DNA from: Nymphaea colorata
Taxonomy: Eukaryota; Streptophyta; Magnoliopsida; Nymphaeales; Nymphaeaceae
DNA length: 64,000 nucleotides
NCBI RefSeq assembly: GCF_008831285.2
Contig: NC_045145.1
Coordinates: 21,592,040 to 21,656,039, forward strand
Reading direction: 5' to 3'
The notes under the pieces were generated by a model. That model did not search any database and was not told where the DNA came from. It saw only the letters and a program-made list of their open reading frames with translations. A program made the position numbers and the translations under genes. The first letter of the stretch is position 1; each line of letters begins with the position of its first letter. Shown here piece after piece: positions 12,160-25,718 of the stretch.

Positions 12160-12316
12160 CCATGTACATGGCTTAAAATCCAGAGTCCATAGATTTGAGG
12201 CCTAATAGATGCATGGTTCCCAAAGTCATAATGTGCTAGAACCACAGATTTAGGGTGGGCTCCATGTTAAATTAAACACTCAAAATCGAAGATCCAACCT
12301 AATCAAACACCCCTAA
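12160..12316. mobile_element. Partial copy of the 36800-37030 inverted-repeat element
   Basis: The right end CCTAATCAAACACCCCTAAA and the internal run GTGCTAGAACCACAGATTTA resemble the inverted-repeat element in PIGN intron 8 (36800-37030), which has a matching AATCAAAAGCCCCC end and GCTAGAACGATGAATTTAA inside. The left end is not found; the (TA)n tract lies upstream. Confidence 0.4.
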
Positions 12317-12502
12317 AAGTGAGTGAAAGAGAGAGTACCAAAATGTACTAAAAAATAAACAGAATAACTTTTACGTTACACCATATAACAGCATCCGAGT
12401 GAAAAGACACATACAGTAAAATCGTTCCCCAAGCACAAAAATTGTGATAATTTCCTCATCTACAAAAATGCGGGCACAGAAGAAGCGAAGTCTGACCCTC
12501 GT

Positions 12503-15500
12503 TCAGGTGATTTTCAATTCTTCCCGTTTCCTCTTCTTTTTCTTTAGCAGACCTTTATCTTCTAAAGTTCTCAGTTTTTGGGCTTTTCTTTCTTTCACCC
12601 TTTCTTCAGAGCCATCATCATTCATCCTCATTGTTGCCACTCGTTTTGCCTTGCAGACCTAGAGATTCATCAAGAATAACATTAAAAATTGGACCGAGTG
12701 ATATGTGGTTGTGGCCAGCTTGCGTTAATCAGGACTCTACTAAGACGGCTCATATGGCTTTCAGAAGCACACAAGGAGTAGTAATGAGCTACAGACTTGC
12801 AGTTAAAGATTGAAGACCAACCTTTGTGAGGTCACCAAGCACTTCATTCGTTTTGCATTCAAATTCTTCTAATTGTTTCCTGATTACATCTTCTATCCGA
12901 TGGACGAGATCCACATCATTCTAGAGCAAAAAAATCAAGTTAAAAGCTTAGCATTAGTAAGACAGTACCAGACACTTGTATACAGACAAAAAACACAGAA
13001 AAAAATTTTTTTATGGGTTTACGGTAGATACACAAATTCAAGCCTTGATCTCATACATACAAGCTGTCAAGTAAATAGCCATAATTAGCATTACTAGAAC
13101 AGCACAAACATTTTAGGATATGAGAGTATGAGGATTGTGGTAATTTAACAACCTTACTAACTTTTATTAAGAAAAGACATATCCATAAAAGGGCCATAAT
13201 TAGCATAAATAGAAAAGTAAAAATATTTTAGGGTATGAGCATATGAGCTTGGTAGTAATTTAACAACCATCCAGATCCAGCAAAGTGCCATAATTAGCAT
13301 GACTAGAACAACGGAAATATTCTAGGGTATGTACTCAAGAGCTTGGTGGTAATTTAACAACCTTACCATGCTCAATTAAGAAGGACGTCAACTAGAGAGC
13401 CATACCTAACATAAGTAGAAGGTAGAAATGTTCTAGGGTATAAGCGCATGAGCTTGGTGGTAACTTAACAACCTTACTATTGATAGTTGAGACTTGAAGA
13501 TGATGATGAGACCAATGTTTTTGCAACTATGTCCCCCTTTGAATCTCCTAATAAGATGAAGTATAATCTTATGGTGGTTTCAAACCTCAAGGGAGCCTTT
13601 GATGTTAATAAATATTATACAATTAACTAAACATACTAACGGCAATGCAAGTTGTACCACCAAGGTCTGGCCCAAGGTTCCCAACTTAGTAACCACAATA
13701 ATTTGTCCAAGAACTAGAACTGCTTATACAAAATTTAATTTGAATATGGAAGTGAAAGCTTTTAAATGCAGAAAAAGAAATGTTAGAATTCAATTTAATC
13801 AACTATTGACTACTGTAACAGCTACGAGAATCACAGTATTCAAATGAATAAAGATCTTATAGTCTCCCTTTAATACGGCTTATGCATAGAAACATAAGGA
13901 CATCCATTTGACGTTAAAATATAAGCAGATTAATTCATGAGACAAGACGGAAGAAAATTATTAGCCAACCAGAAGATAGGATTGGTTGTGTTTCCTTTCA
14001 GACTTGAAGCAGCTAAATTAAATGGCCCAGGAATTTAGCCACAAATTAGTTCCCAAGGGATTCTTGGGCAGCAGCTAGAGTTTAGCATATGAAAGTTACG
14101 ACAAACAATGTCAATATAAATAATGTCTCAACAAGATTGATGTCATATGCACCTGTGTAACCAAGCTCAAAGCATGACCTCCTCTTCCAGCTCTTGCAGT
14201 ACGCCCAACTCGATGAACGTAATCATGTGGATCTCTGAAGTAAAATTACCAGTATTGATATGTGTAAACTGTTAAAGAGTTGAAGAAAGTATAAACCAGA
14301 AAGAGAGAGAAATAGAACCTTGGAATGTCATAGTTGATAACAAGATCAACTGTTGGAATATCTAAACCACGACTTGCAACATCAGTTGCCAACAGGATAG
14401 GGACCTGGCCAGATTTAAATTTATTTAGGGCTGCCAGCCTCAGCGACTGGGACTTGTGAGAATGTAATGCAGCAGCCTCTAGGTCAAGTTCTTCCAACAT
14501 CAAGCTCAAAAGATGACAAGCCCTGATTGAACGCACAAATGGATATGAATATGAAAAGTGAACAATAAAATTAATGATCAATAGGAATGTTTATTAACTT
14601 GACTAGAATGAAAATTATTATATCAAGGGAGTGTGGCACATGATTTTCCATGTTCCTACTTTAATTAGAGTCAATAGGAACAGTGTGATTCAAAATTTCA
14701 AAGAATTCACCAAAAACGTTACCAATCGCATTCACCTACAGGTCTAGCGTTTCTGAATAGTTCTTAATTAAATAAGCTAGTAATTAACCCAGAAACTCAT
14801 ACAAGTGCTGTGACACACAACTACGGTGGATCGAACAAATGCATTCCTTTCTGTGATTTGGTGCTAGTCTGTATCTTTATACTTTCTAATTTTTAGTCAA
14901 ATTGTGCTACACTTGATACCCAAGAAGGAAAGGATCATATGTTTGTGATGAACCAACTATTTTGACCTTTGAATATTAGCAGAAGCTGGACAAAATTGAT
15001 CGTCAAAGAGGTTATGTATTCACAAGCTAAAAATGAAGTACATGCATATGATTCCCAGAACTTCTCTAAGAGATGCAGAAAACATGCAACACTTCTGATA
15101 AAAGCCATCTGAGAAATTACTACAAACAGCAGACGAAATGCAGATCAAATTTGTTGGTTCCTCATTCTCATGATTGCCAAGGTCCCAAATTTAGGTTAAC
15201 TTTCATCATTTTCTCCATTAAACTGAAGCACCCAACTTAAAAAATTTTAAAATTCAACCATAACAGAAAATATTAGTTTTGACAGCTTAATAATCAGCTT
15301 CGCTTGCACTGTAACCTGAAATAAGAAAATTAGAAATCAAATCTATTTTCTTCATAGAACATAGAGATGAACGTATAAAAATGTGCTTTGGTTCATGCAA
15401 TGCCTTCAAAAGAAAGTTGACACACTATCTCGGTAATAATACAGAAAGAAGAAGCCAAATTTTATTTAAGATGCACAACTAGCAACAGTATGAAAATTAG

Positions 15501-17636
15501 AACATAAAAGTACCTGCATGTGGCAACAAATACAATGGCAGAACGAACACTGTTCTCCTCCATTTTCCACAAAACGTTTGCAAGATAGATATCCTTCATA
15601 TCTTTCGGAATGAAAATATATTGTTGCTTTAGTGATTCAACAGTCTTGACCCCCTCATAAGCTTCATAAAAGTAGGCTTTGTCAGCAGAGAGCTCATGTA
15701 ACGCACGTAATTCATCTGTCATAGTTGCGGAAAACAGAAGAGTTTGTCGCTCTTTTGGCAAGTTTTGGAAGATTACTCTCAGCTCATCTTCAAAACCCAC
15801 ATCCAGCACTCTGTCAGCCTCATCCAAAACAAGAAACTGCCACAAACTATAATAATTAAACAATCACAAGTTGAAGGAAAAAAAACTGCTTCTTTGACTA
15901 ATTTTCACAATAAAATTCAAGTAAATAGAGCAATAAAACATGGAGTTCACATGAGCATTGTCGACGAAAGCAGGTTACACTTCCACGATAATCAGACATG
16001 CAGGTAACGTATGTCAATGAAGAGGCATGTGCATGCACATCTGCTCATATTATATGAAAGGAGGTCAGCAGCATACTAGGATCCTTATATATGTATATTT
16101 CAATTTTTTTTTATATTTACATGTTTTTGCAAGTGAAAAGGTAGAACGCACATGCATATACACGTGCACAAGTCTGACCACATGAGGAAATTGATTAGCC
16201 CACTACTATGTCGAGAGTGCATAACTAATCCAAGGTCCAACTACGCAATGCTATGCTCTTTCACAAGCACGGAACCATGTGAAGTAACAAGCCCTACAGC
16301 TATAATTCACAAAAAGGAAACTAAAACGACATAAAACAAAAGAATGAAAACCACCGTCAATGAAATCTCAAAACAACCAGAAGATCATACAGTAAGGGCG
16401 CACCTCTTGAACCGGGAAGTTGTGACACACATACCGAATGATTCAATGGTTAATCTGGTTAACCAGACAAATGGACGAAAACCGATCAAATGCGAGAAGA
16501 AGAGAGAGAAAGGAAGGAACTCGATACCGAGAATTTCAACATTTAGGAACTAAGCCATCTCAAAGAACACCAAGTGAAATAATTCTTTAGACCACCTCTT
16601 CCAACCATCTCCAAAAAGAAGAACATCAGCACTATCACCCACATGGAAAACAATGCAATCTAACAAATACCTAATCCACTTGATAAACTACTCCTTTCTA
16701 TTTTTATGGAATTGGAAATAAAACCGACAACTCATGTACTAGATGCAGCACTTCTTATATTCTGTAGAATTGGAAAATAAACAATGACAGCGAACAGAAT
16801 TGACCATAAAAAAGAATGGAGAAGCATCATTTCTTTTGGAAAAACCCTACCAGATAAACCAAATTCTTGGTAGTAATATGATGACAAGGGTACCAATAAT
16901 TCAAGTTAGAATTAGCAGATTCCCACTGAACATACAACAGAAAAAGCTCAAATTCATGACTTCAAATCCTGAACCATGGGAAATAGATCGGACTTTAGAT
17001 GCAATAAAAGCAAAAAAGGCTCACTCTTGTCTTTGAGAAGACGCCAGGGATGTCGGGGTTGTCCTCAAGAAGAAAACGAATCCGGCCGGGCGTGGCGATC
17101 ACTACGTGCGGGCGCTGCACAAGCGCCTTCGCCTGCTCCACGGAGTTCATACCGCCGACCACGACAGTGCACCGGAGGTGTACGCCGGAACCGAGGGCCC
17201 TGAACTGCTCGGCCAGCTGGTAGGCGAGCTCCCTCGTCGGGGTGACAACGAGGGCGAAAACGCCAAACGGGTTCTCGCCCAAACGGTGCAGAATTGGAAG
17301 GGCGAAGGCGGCTGTCTTCCCACTGCCAGTCTGGGCGAGGCCCATCACGTCCTTTCCGGCGAGGATCTGAGGGATGCAGTGGCTCTGTACGGGCGTCGGC
17401 TTCTTTAGTCTCAGCTCCCTACAACTCTGCAACAGCCATTCGGCCAGGCCCAACTGCTCGAAACCTTCGGGCTCGGCATCAGCGTCGCCGTTTGAGGCGG
17501 TTTTTGGTGTTGGAGAGGAGATGGCTGAGCGTTTTCCAATGATGGGTGGTGGCTTTTGGGCTCTTTTGGAGAAGATCCGGAAGCCAGTGGCGGTAGGGGC
17601 GGTGGTGGTCGCGACATCGGCATCCACCTCCTCCAT
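12503..17636 (-). CDS. RH36: DEAD-box ATP-dependent RNA helicase, RH36/SWA3 (Dbp8) type
   Basis: Six exons read on the minus strand: 17636-17025, 15836-15514, 14522-14319, 14234-14153, 12920-12822, 12658-12503. All junctions are GT-AG and keep frame, giving 491 aa, the length I recall for Arabidopsis RH36. Motifs: GLAEW Q-motif region (about 63), AQTGSGKT (101-108), PTRELA (133-138), TPGR (182-185), DEAD (209-212), SAT (240-242), SRGLD (362-366), HRVGRTAR (387-394), and a Lys/Arg-rich C-terminus typical of nucleolar helicases. Family knowledge: RH36 (SLOW WALKER 3, yeast Dbp8) acts in the nucleolus in 18S pre-rRNA processing and is needed for gametophyte development. The core looks intact. 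The next gene upstream, EMB2004-like, runs in the same direction. Confidence 0.95.
13078..13483. repeat. Tandem repeat in RH36 intron 5, four units of 94-115 bp
   Basis: Four imperfect copies start at about 13078, 13193, 13287 and 13399 with GCCATAATTAGCAT-like sequence, and each carries a TTTAACAACC-like run near its end. Spacing is 115, 94 and 112 bp. The array lies wholly within the intron between helicase exons 4 and 5. Confidence 0.8.
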
Positions 17637-18877
17637 GACTGCGGCAGCAGAAACGGGAAGGGTGGAGAGGGGTCAAGATTCTCAAGTATCGACCCGGTTC
17701 AATACCCCAAAGGCAAAGAAATGGGGGGACCTTTCTGTTTCGCAACGCATATCACCAATTCGACCTAATCCGTCAGTTGGGTTTTCTTTATGATTTTAAA
17801 TTTCTTTTGAAATCTAGCAAGGTAATGGCATAAATGGATGTCGAAGGTTCGAAAGTATAACAAAAGAACTCATGTTTCTTGATATCTTGATAGGAGTGAA
17901 TAAAAGCATGTTTCATTTTTAAAGCTTTTATCAGATTTGTATTTGTTAAATTTCATAGTTTTAGACATGCGATATTATAACTAAATTTGACAAATTTAAA
18001 AAGAACGTGAACTATATAGTTTAGAGACCCTTTTAAACATTTCAAGTGGCTTCAGTTCCTAGAAAGATATTGTCCGCTTACAGTTCGATATCATTGGGAA
18101 AAACGGCAAATTTTTCTCTCATGGACATCACGGTCTCACAAAGTATATTCCCGTTAACACACACATGCGCATTTAAAAAAAAAAAAAGATTTCGCATTCT
18201 TTGGCAATTTGTTTTGGAGTACAGACGAGTTAGAAACTGCATCAAATGCCCAAAAAACAAAAACGAATTTTGAATTTAAAATCAACTTTTCGCCCAAATT
18301 TCAACGTCTTTTAAACAAGCTATTGATCTTTATTAACTCGGGGATCTTGCATCAACCCTTATCATGTCTAACTGTAACGTTTCGATAAGATAGAAATGTG
18401 TGTTCATACTGGCTCAATACGACCAAGGTGCACCTAAGCGTGGTAAAACCATGGTCACAAAGATCCTGTTCAAGGGAAACAGCGCCCATAGGGGTAGGCT
18501 GTTTCCAAGCAATGTTTGGTACTGGCTCACTTGAGAGCAAAGGGGTAAAGGAATCCATGAAAATAAAATAAAAAAGAAGATAATCACTGGCATACATAAT
18601 CACTGGCATACAGTCCAACACGGCTTAGCGAAGTCGATTTATATATCTCTTCGCATTTGGAACATTTTAATAAGCTGCAAAAAAGAAAAAGTAAATAATT
18701 GTAACATAGATTTATAAGCCTCTTGCTCCCTCTCAGGACTCTGAACGGACTTAATGCAGTAGCTCAGCAGTAATTTCCAAGGTTTTCCATACAAAATTGT
18801 AAATGAGGGAATATCATTTCCCCTGATTTGCAAAATTTCAATTACAAGAAAATTTACATCAAAATTTTGAAATATGC
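17637..18877. other. Spacer between the RH36 and EMB2004-like genes
   Basis: Holds the RH36 upstream region (GC-rich up to about 17720, no TATA box evident on the minus strand) and then AT-rich sequence. A 16-bp direct repeat ATAATCACTGGCATAC occurs at about 18579 and 18595. No gene seen. Confidence 0.5.
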
Positions 18878-21096
18878 TCAGAAGAAGATGTTTACTTCCT
18901 TCCCCTCGTACATTTCGAATATGTGGTCTTTCGCTTCCGTGAGGGCAACCTGACAGCGTGGCAGCAAAAAGAAAAAAAATCAGAGCCAAGTTTGGTGTTA
19001 ATGAAGCCAACTAGGATCTGGTCAGCTCGGATCCACATCAACAGGATGCTTAAGAAACACACTTGATCAAGAGTACATGCACGACTAGCAAACTGGATGT
19101 CTTTGACAACTGCTTGATGATTAGCTTCAAAATTTGGATGTGAATTGCATAAAACGAATCCAAATACCATTGTTACACTGGCTCTGGCAGATCCTGACTA
19201 AACATATTTATAGATAGTCAGGTATGGAGCCCAAAATCTATGTGCTAACAATCCCAAGCAATGGTATAATGCAAGCCTCAACAAACATTTGACTCATAAG
19301 TTTGCCCAAGACTCATCCTGCTTACAGAAACTAATAGTACAGATTGCTGCAATGAAACCCTACAATTAAGAGAAATAAAGCATAGAGGACTAAAGATCAC
19401 CTGCCCATATTTTGTGAGAAAATTGCTAGCTAAATTAAGAGATGTCAAAGTCAAATCTTCATTAGATTTCAGCGCTTGAGCTAGAGCAAAGGCACCAGTA
19501 TCCTGCTTGCACATACGAGAGAGTTGCTGATCACATTTTCATGGTCACTAAAACAAATGCAATGGAAAGGAATATGGCTACTTACTCTGATCTCGTTGAA
19601 ACCTAGATCAAGAGAAGTTAAAGCCTCATTCACCACCTTCAAGCTTCGAGCCAAACATACAGCACCCTGTACAACAGCATCCATGAAAACAGGTATTAAA
19701 TATATATATTCCCTTTCGTTTCTAACACAGAAAACTGCACCTAGGACATGAAACTTAAGACACACTCCTAGTGTTGCAAAACCTTGTGGCTAGCACCCTG
19801 GACACCAGAGACTATAACTGCTTAGGCTTTCACAGTGGGTGGTGTCCATAGGGTTAGAACTCGGACTGCTTTGCTGATAGCCACACCAAACCTACTGCAC
19901 CGTCCCCTAAGGCTAAACCGTATGTTGCATTTCAATAGAATGGGAAAAAAAAAGGAAGCATGGTTAAATGGTTTCGGAACTGAAGTACTGATGATACGGA
20001 GTCACCTAACGATAAACAATTTGAACATGATCAATTCATACAAGTGAAAGACCAGGAAGTTGTCAAGCATGATTCTTAATTTCAAAGTTGATGATGAGGT
20101 ATAGTTTGCCAAATAGTAGCATAATCCCGTTATGATAAAGAGGAAAGAATAGCCGATCAACCAAAACCATACATCGTCTCCAAGTCCATTTGCCCGTAGA
20201 TCTAGGGTTGAAATAGTCATGTTATACTTCAGCAAATCTGCTATATGTTCTGCTCCTTTTGCTCCTATCTGCAACAGTAACAAATTCATGGTTATGTGGG
20301 AAAGACTTCTTCTTTCACATAAGAAGCAAAACATGATAATTCACCCCATGGAGACAAAATAGGTGGTCTGTGTGTTACAAACTTACAGCACTCCATGTCA
20401 GTCATACATGTATCAGTAATTTCATAGCAAAATGTAAATAAACAAAGTGCTTATAAGACATTTTACCTTACACCAGCCAACCCTGAGAGTTTCTACCTTG
20501 CCATGGAACTTGAGAACATCACACAAAGCCTTCACCCCATCTGCTCCAATTGGGTTGTAACTCAGTTCCAACTGTGACATTGAAAAATAATTCGTTATTG
20601 TGTTTCATAATTAGCACTCGGAACTCATGTTTGCCAGGTCAGAATTCTCACTGTTGTTAGTACTGAGTTGTCTTTCAAAACTTGTGCTATGTCACTTGCA
20701 CCTTTGCTGTGGATGTTGTTTCCTCCCTGGAACATGGTGAAGATCTAAGGAACCACACGAATTTCTAGTGGAGAATCCACAGTTGAACAAGGTGCTTGAT
20801 TTCTCACCAAATCTATTGTTGTGATTGTGCGGTTTTGCTTTAAAGCCTCTGCAAGTCTTTCAGCACCCTGAAGTTTTTCCACACATAGGAAGTCATACTT
20901 TTGAAGAACAAAAGTGCAGATTCTAGAAAAGAGAAATATATAAAGCCTCAACCAGGGCAACAAGAAATGGCATGCGAGTATAATGATGAAACGATTAGCC
21001 AGTCTAAAATCATAAAAGAACACCTAAGAAACAAATATAATCATCACTGTTATTTGACAGGCTGGTACATACACACGGACACCCCCCCACCCCCCA

Positions 21097-21144
<48 letters not shown>

Positions 21145-24100
21145 CTTGGTCATGATTAGATCTTATGATGGTATGCTCCTTTTTTCTTATTAACCACTAC
21201 TAAGGCTTTCTAATAATGACTAGTGAATATTAAAATCAGAAAAAAATTATTTACCTCGTCACCAATGTCATTCATATAAAAGTTCAGCCATAGCAAACTC
21301 CTGGTTTTCTTGATATACTCAGCAACATGAAAAGCTCCTTTTGGACCAATTTCATTACTTCCAATGTCTATAGATGTAATTTTTCCTGCACAGCAACCAT
21401 TACCATCAGGCATCCCTGTTCTTGATTCATGAAAGCAAAAAAATAATCAGATCAAAAAATTCTTCAAAAGAAACACAAGATACTTAAAAGCTGAGAAGTG
21501 AGAACCTTTATGAACAGCCAAGCCCAGCATTAAAGTCCTGACACCCTCATTACCAATATTATTTCCATGCAAATGAAGTTCCTACAGAAAAAAATTACAT
21601 GTGTTGGAATAACTGTATTCACTTGTCACAGTTATCTGAGCATCTCCAATATACAAGTTCAAGAAGTTGTCATGAAAACAATCAATAGGATCGGGTATAA
21701 CCAATCTCAGAACCATATATATTTTCCAGAAGATAGAATTGACAGCAAAGGCAGGGAATATCACTGACACAAAGCATTAGCATCACTTCAGTACAGACAA
21801 TGAGATTATTTTACATAGGAAAATGAACACGTAAATACCCTCAATGACTTGTTCCCTTCAATCCCTTTCGCTAGAGCAGCAGCTCCCAGAGCACCGCCAT
21901 AATTCCCACTGAAGTATGACATAGAGCATATTAAAAGCATGTTATTATTGTGGTAAATGCTATCGAACGGAAGCTGAACTGATTGTTATAGCTCCTGTCT
22001 TCATTTCAATATGTTAAAAGCCTGAAAGTGATAAAACAGGCAAATGGATGTGAAACATACACAGACTACTACATCAGAGGACTCACTTGAGATATATGGA
22101 TCGGATGCTATTGTTCTCAAGAAGGGCTTCAGCTAAGCCTGTAAATCCCTGTGATTATTTGCATCCAGTTAAGTTACGCAAGAATCTCACATCATGATTG
22201 ACACAGTTAAAGCCTATTCATATTTGCAGGAGCATGCCAAAGAGAGAGTGAGCGAGAGAGTATAACTGAGAACTACATACAGAATATTCAATCATGTTGT
22301 TGTTAAGTTCAATCACACGTAATGATGAATTCTTCTTCAACATTTCAGCAATAGCTCTTGTACCCTGCAAAGAAAACTAAATCAGAAGGCAAACAAAAGA
22401 AACAATGAACATAACTTTGTATTCAGTAAAAAAAAATCACTGATGTCAAAGAAACACCTCATCACCAAGGTTGGTACTGTTCAGCTGCAACTTCTGAATA
22501 CCATTATTTTCCTTCATTATCTCAGCCAAGCACTGGAGTCATAGACAGCACATAATTGTGAAAAATCCGATAGAAATTAAAGCCTATAAGTACCATCTCC
22601 GTAGTCATGGACGGAAGATGATTTATTCCCAAGACATACAAGTTAAAGAACTTAAGACAATCCAAGTAAAATGAACCACATCAACCCAGCCAAAGGACTT
22701 GAGCCATATGCAAATAAATTGTTTTTCTCCAATGAGATTACTATGTAAGGGAATAAAATAAAGAAGAAACTAATCAAATTTAGCCCACTCAATATGGAAA
22801 GACATGCATAAAACAAATGACTTCCTGATTCTGACTTAAGATATGTTCATTCGAGGAAATAGTTTTTTGCTACCAGATAATGATTTTTGGCATGACCTAC
22901 AGAAATAAACAGTTTAACAAGAAGGAAGTCATACATGCTTTGGGAAAAGAGGAAGAAGGGTATAAAAAGAAATTAATGGAGAAAAACAAATAATATTTTT
23001 GCACAACAAATCCCTATAAGTTTCATTAAAGAAGTCCATAAACAGATTCCTTTGTTTCTTTTTTGGGTTTCTGTTTATATATGGAAACAAGTATTCTTGT
23101 TCTATCTTTTCTGCAATAGCTAAGTAGGTGAATAACTCCAGGGAGTTCATCTCTGAGCTCATTTGGCCCAATGAAGCTTTACTGTCCAAATGCAATATTG
23201 AACCTTACTGATATTAACTTTGTTATAAACCAGAGAGGAGGTTCAGCTACATTATGACAAAGGATACATAGGATGAAATATCCCCCAGCGTATACAAACT
23301 AAAACATCTTGAGCAAATGAATATGTAACTTCTTTTCCATGAAGAACATGAGTACATTGCAGTAGCATCATTTTTCTTTTTCCAAGAAGAAAAGATTATA
23401 CTACCACCAAAATAGATAACATAAACTTTTTGGGCGGTAAATAATTTAATATTTTCCTGATCGTGATGTTGTTTGGACCGGAAATCTTAAGCGATCTAAG
23501 ATTGACTATCGAAAAAGCCTAGCAAATACAAATAGAAAATTACAATTTTATAAAAAGCTTTCAAGCACACATTGAGTGATAAATGGGTTTTGTCAAAAAC
23601 TGAAGAAGATCATAAATTCTTCAAAGAAAATATGTCAACCTACAAAGTCCAAATACAAGTTTTGGTGCCCATATTAATTATATCTCTAGAAAATAATGTT
23701 TTTCATAGCGCTTCAAAAATAGGATGAGAGCAAACCTTTGCTCCTTCATCTCCAAAAGCATTTCCAGAAAGATTGAGCGTCTTCAGTACATTATTTGATT
23801 GAAGAACACCATCAAAGGCTTTTAGTCCATCAGCAGTTATGCCATTTGCAGAAAAGTCAACCTCTTCTGCAGTCTGAAATATAACAAGTCACCATGATAA
23901 TTTTACTAACCACATTCAGAGAAGGGATCTAAGTGCATTTTTCTGCTTTCGAATAATGAAAGTTAAAAGATAGAACTTAAATGAAAATGTATCTGGAGGT
24001 CTATTGACCTGGTTGAAGCCCAAGCTTTCAGCAAGAAAGAAGAGACCTTCATCCCCAAAGTTACGGCCTAGATAAGACATCAAAAGGAAAAACAAAATTC

Positions 24101-25718
24101 AACAACCAAACAACAATTAGTTCAACAGCTTTAAGCAACAACCATGAACTGGGAACGAGTAGGATAATTTTAACATTTCCAGCGAACTAAGTGAAGCAGT
24201 TTAAAATCTGACATGGTTTAGTAAGATTTAAAATTTTCCCATCCAGACTTCATTACAGCAAAGAAGCTGGAACCGTGACCAAATCTTCAATCATATCCTT
24301 ATTCGAGAAAAAAGTTGACCCAAAAAAAAAAAAATCTAGGACCCGGAAAGAGGAAAAAAATGTCAAATTATTGGTCTATGTAAATTTTAAGAAACCCTCA
24401 CCTGACATATCAATACTTCCAAATGTGCGAAGTTCCTTCACGAACTCATTAAGCTTCTCCATGGATTGTCGTTCAATTTTGGCACTCACGGCAGAAGGCA
24501 AATTGGTACCAGGGGCAAAGGACCATCTCACTCCAGATGATGAGGGCTTGTCATCACTAGTAGAAGGCTGTTTTGTTTTTGAAGGCACAACTAACCTTTC
24601 CACCAACTTCCAAACAACTGTCAGCTGAAAAAACAAATTAGCATGTCACAGAGACCAAATGATAAAAGAAACTAGTTAACGACGCGGAGCACGCCATAGA
24701 ACATGAGAAGAAGTCCCTGTAGGCCCGTGAGACAAAATTAAAGAAATAAATTGTGCACGTGGCCTGCGTTCACCTACATTTTCGATAAAGCCAATGACAA
24801 CTATAACATCACTTCAAATCCAGAAGAAATGACTAGTTTAATAAAATGAGAGGTGTTCAATCCACCAATTAATCAGCAGACGGTCACCCGATTATTGAAG
24901 TTCCAAGAAAGAGAAAAACTCCAAGTAAAATAGAAAAAGGGATGGTTCTACAAAGGACTTCCTGATGAAGTATATGCCCTTGATAACGTTCTTTTCTCAT
25001 TTAATCACCAAAAACTACAATGAAACTTTTGGCCTTCGTTTATATCAATTATCTTACGCTGTAACAGACTGAAAAATTCGGTAGCAGAATAATTCTCCAA
25101 TCAACACCTATCAAACAGGAATGAGCTCCAGAGCTTATACGGCTAAACAATGCCCTACGACATGAGGAACCAATTTCTTCTATTAGTAAAATCCACGTTC
25201 AGTTCCATCCTTATCCATCATTATAATTGAGAATACAACTCCAGATTGAATAAAAACTTTCTAATTCAGACTTATGTCCAGACAAGGAAGTGGGCAAAGT
25301 AAGGAGGATACAGACACCAAGAACATTTCCTACAGATTTAACCAGACCGCATGTCATGCCGGTCCGCACACGGATCAAACACACTTGGTCGAGCGGATTA
25401 CATACCAAATGTAGCAGCAAGCAGAGCTCCCGCGCCGGCGACGGTGGAGACAAGCTCGTTCGAGAGAGGTTTCAGCGGGCTGGCGCCAGTTTGCGAAGTC
25501 CTGTGTGTTCTACTACTGCCTGACGCACCTCTACTTGGACCCTTTGTATAAGGGGAAGAACCGGCCCTTATGGCCAAACCTTTGGAACCCAAAAATTTCC
25601 TTCTTGTTCTGATATGAGAACCAATGAGCCCCTCTCTTCTTGATTGTGGAAAAAAGATACTCGGGAAGGGATTCTTGCATGGTAAATGGGGCACGAGGCA
25701 TCTTATCTGCACCACCAT
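18878..25718 (-). CDS. EMB2004: EMB2004-like RNI/leucine-rich repeat protein
   Basis: Seventeen exons on the minus strand: 25718-25406, 24617-24402, 24067-24009, 23873-23736, 22532-22458, 22364-22281, 22148-22087, 21908-21839, 21581-21506, 21385-21255, 20867-20808, 20726-20652, 20571-20467, 20268-20173, 19666-19586, 19502-19401, 18949-18878. The frame closes across every junction to give 604 aa, ending KEVNIFF. An Arg/Ser-rich N-terminus suggests an organelle transit peptide. A hydrophobic stretch, VSTAVAGAGALLAATF-like, precedes the repeat region. The rest is ribonuclease-inhibitor-type LRRs, with D-L/I-G-x-N-x-I-G-x-x-G units such as IDIGSNEIGPKGAFHVAEYI. From memory it matches Arabidopsis EMB2004 (At1g10510, about 605 aa, embryo-lethal); molecular function is unknown. 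The Met at 25718 has a good context (CAGCCATGG) and gives the expected length; an upstream in-frame Met at 25808 would add 30 residues. Confidence 0.92.
21068..21142 (+). repeat. C-rich plus poly(A) tract in an intron
   Basis: A C-rich run (ACACCCCCCCACCCCCC) is followed by about 43 A residues, inside EMB2004-like intron 10. It is a simple-sequence tract and could be the tail of a retroposed sequence, but no body is recognisable. Confidence 0.8.

Larger units (their letters stand above)
7248..12502. other. Repeat-rich intergenic region without a supported gene
   Basis: The first 120 bp is the purine-rich leader of the U-box gene. The rest is AT-rich and holds a possible SINE, ends of short inverted-repeat elements, a two-copy divergent repeat and a (TA)n tract, listed separately. 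None of the 60-80 codon open frames has a recognisable domain. Confidence 0.5.
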
